This document shows positions 59,710 to 64,000 of a stretch of DNA of 64,000 nt, one piece after another. Position 1 is the first letter of the stretch; each line of letters begins with the position of its first letter. The DNA comes from Acidimicrobilacustris europaeus (GTDB taxonomy: Bacteria > Actinomycetota > Acidimicrobiia > Acidimicrobiales > Acidimicrobilacustridaceae): NCBI GenBank assembly GCA_965194515.1, contig OZ239146.1, positions 744,001-808,000 of the forward strand. The letters run 5' to 3'. Below the pieces are notes generated by a model. That model did not search any database. It was not told where the DNA came from and saw only the letters and a program-made list of their open reading frames with translations. Made by a program: the position numbers and the translations under genes.

Positions 59710-60506
59710 ACGATGCCGAGGGTTCGGGATTCCTGCGAGAGTTCTCTTTCATCGAATCTAAGGGTTGGGTTTGCTGACGCATCCAATTCGCGCAGTCGAT
59801 CTAGACGATCGTGGGGGGTCATCGGTAAATTGAACCGTCCTGCGTTTGCGTGCGTTAAGGCCATTGGCGTTGTCACGGTGGAATGTTTTTCTGGGAGTGC
59901 TGTTACGAGCAGCAATCCGAAATCAATTATGGGATGTTCGCTACCGCCGAGTATCGCTTCAGAGAATTTGACGAGGGATGCTTGGGCGGGTTCGAAGGAT
60001 GATCGAGATTGTTGTCTGTCGAAACGGTGGCGCGGGCGTGTTTCATGAATCCAAAAATTGTTAATTCCACGGAAAAATACTGAATGGGAAGAGGTGGACG
60101 CTGTGCTGTCAGCCTCAAGTTCGCCGAGGAGGACAGCAGTTCGTTCCGGCGAAATCATTATGTCGCTACCTCTTAATATGGAGAGGTGAGTCCAAGAGCC
60201 GAGTCGACCATTTGTCTCAATGATCTCCCGAAGCTCGTGCGGCATCGAACCGGAAAGCTGGGCTCGGTAATAAGGGATCTTCTGGGCTGCAAACGCGGGC
60301 GCCATTGACTCAATCGAATCACTCGACCCGTCGGTCGAGTTGAGTGCGATGGCCAACACGCTGAGATCAAATGCTCCTCGTTGCGAGAGCACAGATGACA
60401 GCGAGTACTTCACCCATGGTTCGTTGTTGCCTATTAGTAAAACAAAACCCACGTGTGGACGCGAATTTACTCGCTTAGAAAATCGGCGAAAGCGGGGCGG
60501 GCGCAT
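59688..60506 (-). CDS. GT2-like glycosyltransferase, divergent
   Basis: A 272-residue protein. VGFVLLIGNNEPWVKYSLSSVLSQ followed by ALNSTDGSSDSIESM resembles the first half of a GT-A domain. LSILRGSDIMISPERTAVLLGELE occupies the position of the metal-binding segment, with Ser-Asp only. Activity is uncertain. Its ATG lies inside the end of the preceding minus-strand gene (32-bp overlap). Base composition looks more AT-rich than the flanking metabolic genes. Confidence 0.55.
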   Translation of the reverse strand: MRPPRFRRFSKRVNSRPHVGFVLLIGNNEPWVKYSLSSVLSQRGAFDLSVLAIALNSTDGSSDSIESMAPAFAAQKIPYYRAQLSGSMPHELREIIETNGRLGSWTHLSILRGSDIMISPERTAVLLGELEADSTASTSSHSVFFRGINNFWIHETRPRHRFDRQQSRSSFEPAQASLVKFSEAILGGSEHPIIDFGLLLVTALPEKHSTVTTPMALTHANAGRFNLPMTPHDRLDRLRELDASANPTLRFDERELSQESRTLGIVYENEAL

Positions 60507-61233
60507 TTTTCATCCCTGTCTCTGAGATTGTTCCGTCTTGGAGATGAGGAACTGACCAGGCATCTTGGATACTCGAAAGTCCAAAGCCCGCCAACTGAAG
60601 AAGGCTAAAGAACATGATTTGATTTTCGCAACCCATTACGTAGTCATCGGCACCCAATTCGTATGGGTAGTAAATGAATGAGACACCAAACTTTTCGAAC
60701 GTACTTTGTGTGGCGCGTAGGTCAAGGAGCCCATTGCTTGTCGACGCGTGGAGAGGTGCTACGCCGGGAATACTGCTCAAACGCTGTGCGACAAAACCGT
60801 GGCCGTTGATCCTGTCGACGAAAGGATCGAGGAAACGTTTCATGGATGGGAGATAGTCATCCTCGATCAAGAATGCGAAGTCTGGCGGGTCATCGTCATC
60901 GAGCAGGTGGTGTACTCCTCGAGCCCATGCTCCGTACGAATAACCGTTGTTGGGACGCCTGATAATCGAAATTACATGATCGCCAACTGTGGTTGTTTCG
61001 AGGGATTCATTTTTTAGGCCAACGCAGTTCACGATGAAGATCACTTTTGCGAGGCGAACGCTCGGCGTTTCGCCGTAGGCATCGATAGCAGAAAGGTGCC
61101 GCCGCATCGTTGTTGCTAAGTCATGAGTGTCAGCGACATTCGGACGTGAGCCCTCAAAGCAGGCTACGAGGTACGCGCACGTTTTAGCTTCGAGCGGTGG
61201 GTAATGATTTAGAAATGAATTCAATCGGATCAT
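60475..61233 (-). CDS. Glycosyltransferase-like protein of unknown specificity
   Basis: A 252-residue protein. KVIFIVNCVGL, then RRPNNGYSYGAWARGVHHLL and the acidic DDPPDFAFLIEDDYLPSMKRF, look like GT-A features, with an Asp-Asp pair that could bind metal. YYPYELGADDYVMGCENQIM is a further conserved-looking block. I use the ATG at 61233; this overlaps the acetyltransferase gene by 50 bp, and a TTG at 61239 is an alternative. No close family recognised. Confidence 0.5.
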   Translation of the reverse strand: MIRLNSFLNHYPPLEAKTCAYLVACFEGSRPNVADTHDLATTMRRHLSAIDAYGETPSVRLAKVIFIVNCVGLKNESLETTTVGDHVISIIRRPNNGYSYGAWARGVHHLLDDDDPPDFAFLIEDDYLPSMKRFLDPFVDRINGHGFVAQRLSSIPGVAPLHASTSNGLLDLRATQSTFEKFGVSFIYYPYELGADDYVMGCENQIMFFSLLQLAGFGLSSIQDAWSVPHLQDGTISETGMKNAPAPLSPIF

Positions 61234-61741
61234 CTCCAAGCTCGTTGGGCCTTTTCGGGTTAGCGAGTCGTGACATCGTGTAGTCAGTCACCAAAACTGC
61301 ACGTCCATCAGGAGCGATGGTTGTTTCTGCTGACGAGGTGCGGAACCCGAGGGAAAGGTATAAGCCGATCGCCCGGACATTTGCCGGCAACACGCGTAAC
61401 CGGAACTCGCTGCACTCAAATTCACGTTCAAATTCGGGGAGGAATTTCTCGTAGGCCGCGCGACCAATACCGTTATTTTGAAAATTCGGATCGATGTCGG
61501 CTCCAACCCAGAGGCAGAGAGGATTTGTGACGTCGATGCTGAGCCTGAAGTATCCGACTGCCTGGTTGCCTTGGGAGATCATTCTGAAGTCTGGTTTGGT
61601 CGCTTGGAACCAAGTCTCGGCCTCAGAAATCGAGAATTCAGAGGGATCGTGCAAGAAACTTCTGACGGAGTTTCGCAAAGCGACGAACCACGGAAGGTCA
61701 GCGAAGTCCAGACTCCGTATCTCGAGGTCGTCTGAAATCAT
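61184..61741 (-). CDS. GNAT family N-acetyltransferase
   Basis: A 185-residue GNAT protein. The acetyl-CoA loop is QNNGIGRAAYEKFL after the beta-4 strand LCLWVGADID, and ANVRAIGLYLSLGFR is the usual C-terminal helix and strand. It lies 9 nt after the DegT aminotransferase, so it probably acylates the amino sugar made there, as WecD and FdtC do; this is inference from context. The ATG at 61741 is used. Confidence 0.8.
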   Translation of the reverse strand: MISDDLEIRSLDFADLPWFVALRNSVRSFLHDPSEFSISEAETWFQATKPDFRMISQGNQAVGYFRLSIDVTNPLCLWVGADIDPNFQNNGIGRAAYEKFLPEFEREFECSEFRLRVLPANVRAIGLYLSLGFRTSSAETTIAPDGRAVLVTDYTMSRLANPKRPNELGDDPIEFISKSLPTARS

Positions 61742-61750
61742 GTCAACGAG

Positions 61751-62932
61751 TTACCAATCTCCGCAAATAACTTCGCACGCGCGGTCCACGTCTCCGACCG
61801 TTACTCCCATGTGGACTGGAAGGCAGAGGTAGCGACCGTCCAGTAACTCCATTTCGGGGCAATCGCCAGATGCTCGGCCATCAAAGATCGAGTAGCGGTC
61901 GTTGCGGTAATGGACGGGATTGGCCTCAATTCCTGCGTTGCGAAGCGCTAGTTGGAGCGATGCCGGATCTCCCTGATTCACTACGATCGTCGCAAGCCAA
62001 GCAGCGTGGCTGTCGCCGCTGCTTGGCTGAACGTTGAGGATGCGAGTCCGAGTTTCTGTTTTCGTGTTCTGGCTGTATCGGTCGAGGAGGGTCGTCCTAT
62101 GTCCAAGGATTTTCTCAAGGTCGACTAAGCCCCCTCGGCCCATTGCGGCACTGACGTCGGTCATCTGATACTTGTACCCGACCTCGGTTACGTCGTTTTC
62201 CCAAGTCCCGCCCTGTTTTCCTTTGCGGTCGATGCCGAACCAGCGCAATCGGCGAGCCGTAGCTGCCAATTCGGGATCATTGATGACGAGCATTCCGCCG
62301 TCACCTGTAGTGATGTGCTTGATCGCCTGGAAGCTAAAGATGGCGAATTCGGCGTCGGAACCGATCCGATTTCCTTGGGACCGGCCTCCAAGAGCTTGAG
62401 CTGCATCTTCAATGATCGGAATCCCAGCGTCGGCGGCCAGTGCTCGGATTCCGGCGAGATTTGCGGGATGCCCTCCGTAATGAACGACTGAAATTGCACG
62501 AGTCTTCGGTCCAATCAAACGCTCAATGCTTGGAAGCGAAATGTTCATCGTTTCCGGTTCAATATCAGCCCATCGAATTTCCATTCCGAGATAAATCCAC
62601 GGAAGGTTTGTGGCGGTGCAGGTGAACACTGGTGCGATCACCTCTCCGTCGCCCTGCTGAATGCCGCGTGACTCAAGGGCCAAGATGTACGCGAGGTGGA
62701 GAGCGGCGGTACCAGAACTAACCGCGACTGCATTGCCGTGACCCTCAAGGGCCGCGGAACAAAACTCCTCCTCGAAAGCGTCTACGCCAGGACCTTGACC
62801 CAACCATCTCGTTTGAAGTTGATCAGCAACGTTGGCGCGCATGGCGTCATTCACATATGGCAGGAACAGCGGGACCACACCAGGCTTAGAGTCGTCCATC
62901 AGTTTCATGTCTCGAGAGGCAAGGCTGCCCAT
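61751..62932 (-). CDS. DegT/DnrJ/EryC1/StrS sugar aminotransferase
   Basis: A 393-residue PLP enzyme that transaminates a keto sugar nucleotide. AVSSGTAALHLAYILAL, PVFTCTATNLPWIYLG, IIEDAAQALGG and the PLP lysine in FSFQAIKHITTGDGGML are all present. The start at 62932 has AGGAGA 9 nt upstream. With dTDP-4-keto-6-deoxyglucose available from RmlA and RmlB, a dTDP-amino sugar is a plausible product. It is the first minus-strand gene inside the right end of the island and carries a 12-bp inverted repeat. Confidence 0.88.
   Translation of the reverse strand: MGSLASRDMKLMDDSKPGVVPLFLPYVNDAMRANVADQLQTRWLGQGPGVDAFEEEFCSAALEGHGNAVAVSSGTAALHLAYILALESRGIQQGDGEVIAPVFTCTATNLPWIYLGMEIRWADIEPETMNISLPSIERLIGPKTRAISVVHYGGHPANLAGIRALAADAGIPIIEDAAQALGGRSQGNRIGSDAEFAIFSFQAIKHITTGDGGMLVINDPELAATARRLRWFGIDRKGKQGGTWENDVTEVGYKYQMTDVSAAMGRGGLVDLEKILGHRTTLLDRYSQNTKTETRTRILNVQPSSGDSHAAWLATIVVNQGDPASLQLALRNAGIEANPVHYRNDRYSIFDGRASGDCPEMELLDGRYLCLPVHMGVTVGDVDRACEVICGDW
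61995..62028 (+). repeat. Perfect 12-bp inverted repeat inside the DegT gene
   Basis: AGCCAAGCAGCG and CGCTGCTTGGCT flank a 10-nt loop. Same arm and loop size as the repeat at 56684-56717, but different sequence. Confidence 0.8.
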
Positions 62933-63043
62933 TTGACTATTTCTCCTAATCCCGAAGTTGGCCGCCGCCAACGTTGGGTTGGAATGATTTTTTGTCGACT
63001 TACCCTGATCGTTGTGGGCAGTGGAAAAACTCCTAGTCGTTAA

Positions 63044-63079
63044 ACTACTCGATCACCACGACGACATCGCCGGAGCCAA
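63044..63079 (+). repeat. Right copy of island-flanking direct repeat (3' end of the carboxylase gene)
   Basis: This is the stop codon and last 11 codons of the intact biotin carboxylase gene, plus one flanking base. It matches 56377-56412 at 32 of 36 positions. The glycan cassette fills the space between the two copies. Confidence 0.8.
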
Positions 63080-63998
63080 CTGAGTCGCCAACGGCGACCT
63101 TGATCTCCTTGACGGAGCCGGCTTTGTCTGCGGTGATGTTGTTTTCCATCTTCATGGCTTCGAGCACGCACACGGTTGCGCCTGCTTCGACTTCCTGACC
63201 GACCTCGACGAGGATCTTGACGATGGTTCCCTGCATGGGGACGGAAACTGCGCCCGAGCCACCACCAGCGCCTGCGCCACCGCTGCCACCTGAACGACGA
63301 GGACGGCTTGCGCCACCAGTGCCGCCGCCGGCGACAACTGCGCCGGCTTGTGATTCGGGAACGAAGACCTTGACCGAGAAGCGCTTGCCATTGACTTCGA
63401 CGTCGACGTCGCGCTGGACCTTCGCTTCAGACTCGCCGTCGGCAACTGTTGCGGTGCTTCCAACGCCACTGAGGTCGAGTGTGTCTTCGACCCACTTCGT
63501 GGAATGGATGCCGTCGACGAAGTCCTGATGCTCAAGGATTGCAAGGTCGGCTGGAATAGTGGTGGCGATTCCTTCGATGCGGAACTCATGAAGAGCGCGC
63601 AGTGTGCGACGAATAGCGGTTTCGCGATCGGAACCCCAGCAGATGAGTTTGCCAACGAGGTTGTCGTAGTACTGGCTGACGGTGTCGCCTGATTCGTAGC
63701 CACCATCCCAACGAGTTCCGAAACCAGCCGGCGGAACCAGCGTGGTGATGTGGCCGGGGGAGGGAAGGAACTTGCCCTGAGCCGGATCTTCGGCGTTAAT
63801 GCGGATTTCGATTGCGTGGCCGCGAAGCTCGATCGATTCCTGCGTGAACGAAAGCGGAAGACCTGAGGCAACACGAATCTGTTCGGCAACGAGGTCGATA
63901 CCCGAGACCATTTCGGTGACGGGATGTTCAACCTGAAGACGGGTATTCATTTCGAGGAAGAAGAACTCGCCATCTTGGAAAAGGAACTCGACGGTTCC
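63045..63998 (-). CDS. accC: Acyl-CoA (acetyl/propionyl) carboxylase alpha chain, C-terminal part (partial)
   Basis: The frame is open to the right edge, so the N-terminal part lies outside. Visible are the end of the biotin carboxylase ATP-grasp domain (FFFLEMNTRLQVEHPVTE, RGHAIEIRINAEDP), the BC C-terminal domain (YYDNLVGKLICWG, then ALHEFRIEGIATTI), a Gly/Ala-rich linker, and a biotinyl domain with the biotin-accepting lysine in EAMKMEN, ending VGSGDVVVVIE. It matches actinobacterial AccA-type alpha subunits that supply methylmalonyl-CoA or malonyl-CoA. An in-frame Met at 63950 is internal and not a start. Confidence 0.92.
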   Translation of the reverse strand, partial: GTVEFLFQDGEFFFLEMNTRLQVEHPVTEMVSGIDLVAEQIRVASGLPLSFTQESIELRGHAIEIRINAEDPAQGKFLPSPGHITTLVPPAGFGTRWDGGYESGDTVSQYYDNLVGKLICWGSDRETAIRRTLRALHEFRIEGIATTIPADLAILEHQDFVDGIHSTKWVEDTLDLSGVGSTATVADGESEAKVQRDVDVEVNGKRFSVKVFVPESQAGAVVAGGGTGGASRPRRSGGSGGAGAGGGSGAVSVPMQGTIVKILVEVGQEVEAGATVCVLEAMKMENNITADKAGSVKEIKVAVGDSVGSGDVVVVIE

Positions 63999-64000
63999 AG

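Noticed and set aside
56438..63039. CGACTAG near the left island end and CTAGTCG near the right end as terminal inverted repeats
   Set aside because: Only 7 bp and at unequal distances from the flanking direct repeats; chance is likely and no transposase is present.

Overview
The window reads as a chromosomal stretch of a high-GC Gram-positive bacterium (Actinomycetota). The best guess is an Acidimicrobiia-like lineage. The evidence is the block pgsA (end)-patA-pimA for phosphatidylinositol mannosides, PdxS/PdxT, a single-chain methylmalonyl-CoA mutase with MeaB, a rhodanese-ThiF fusion, frequent GTG/TTG starts, and a recurrent TAGnCT box 6-9 nt before start codons that suggests leaderless transcripts. 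Class-level placement is inference.

Layout. 1-25.9 kb is housekeeping: PIM lipid synthesis, a protease-like membrane protein that has lost its zinc motif, a DUF3048 protein, PLP synthase, YebC, peroxiredoxin, RsgA, lipoamide dehydrogenase and an E2 acyltransferase, a fused LipB-LipA, an M24 peptidase, MetH, cobalamin adenosyltransferase, PepA, a sirtuin and a MoeB/ThiF protein. At 22.96-23.83 kb lie the remains of a coupled GT2/DUF2304 pair in which both genes carry an internal frameshifting deletion.

26-48.6 kb is a surface-glycan locus: a flippase, methyltransferases, complete dTDP-rhamnose synthesis (rmlA, rmlC, rmlB, rmlD), several glycosyltransferases, a Wzm/Wzt-type ABC exporter and a GT-C-like membrane protein. 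Two large exported proteins are embedded in it: a probable lytic-transglycosylase-like protein and a GH25 lysozyme. They share tandem ~100-residue domains (four and five copies).

48.6-56.4 kb returns to metabolism: MeaB and methylmalonyl-CoA mutase (AdoCbl-dependent, fitting the adenosyltransferase at 20 kb), a FetAB-like exporter, an LpdA-like flavoprotein, an RDD protein and a DapB-fold dehydrogenase.

56.4-63.0 kb is a second, separate glycan cassette: RgpF-like protein, PhyH dioxygenase, methyltransferase, two glycosyltransferase-like genes, GNAT acetyltransferase and DegT aminotransferase. It sits exactly between two direct copies (32/36 identical) of the 3' end of the biotin-carboxylase gene that closes the window. 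This looks like an island inserted at, or exchanged through, the end of that gene. Its coding sequences also contain several long near-perfect inverted repeats (arms of 12-17 bp). This island, the shared-repeat wall-hydrolase pair and the decayed GT2/DUF2304 pair are the points most worth following up. No integrase, transposase, CRISPR array, rRNA or tRNA gene was recognised.
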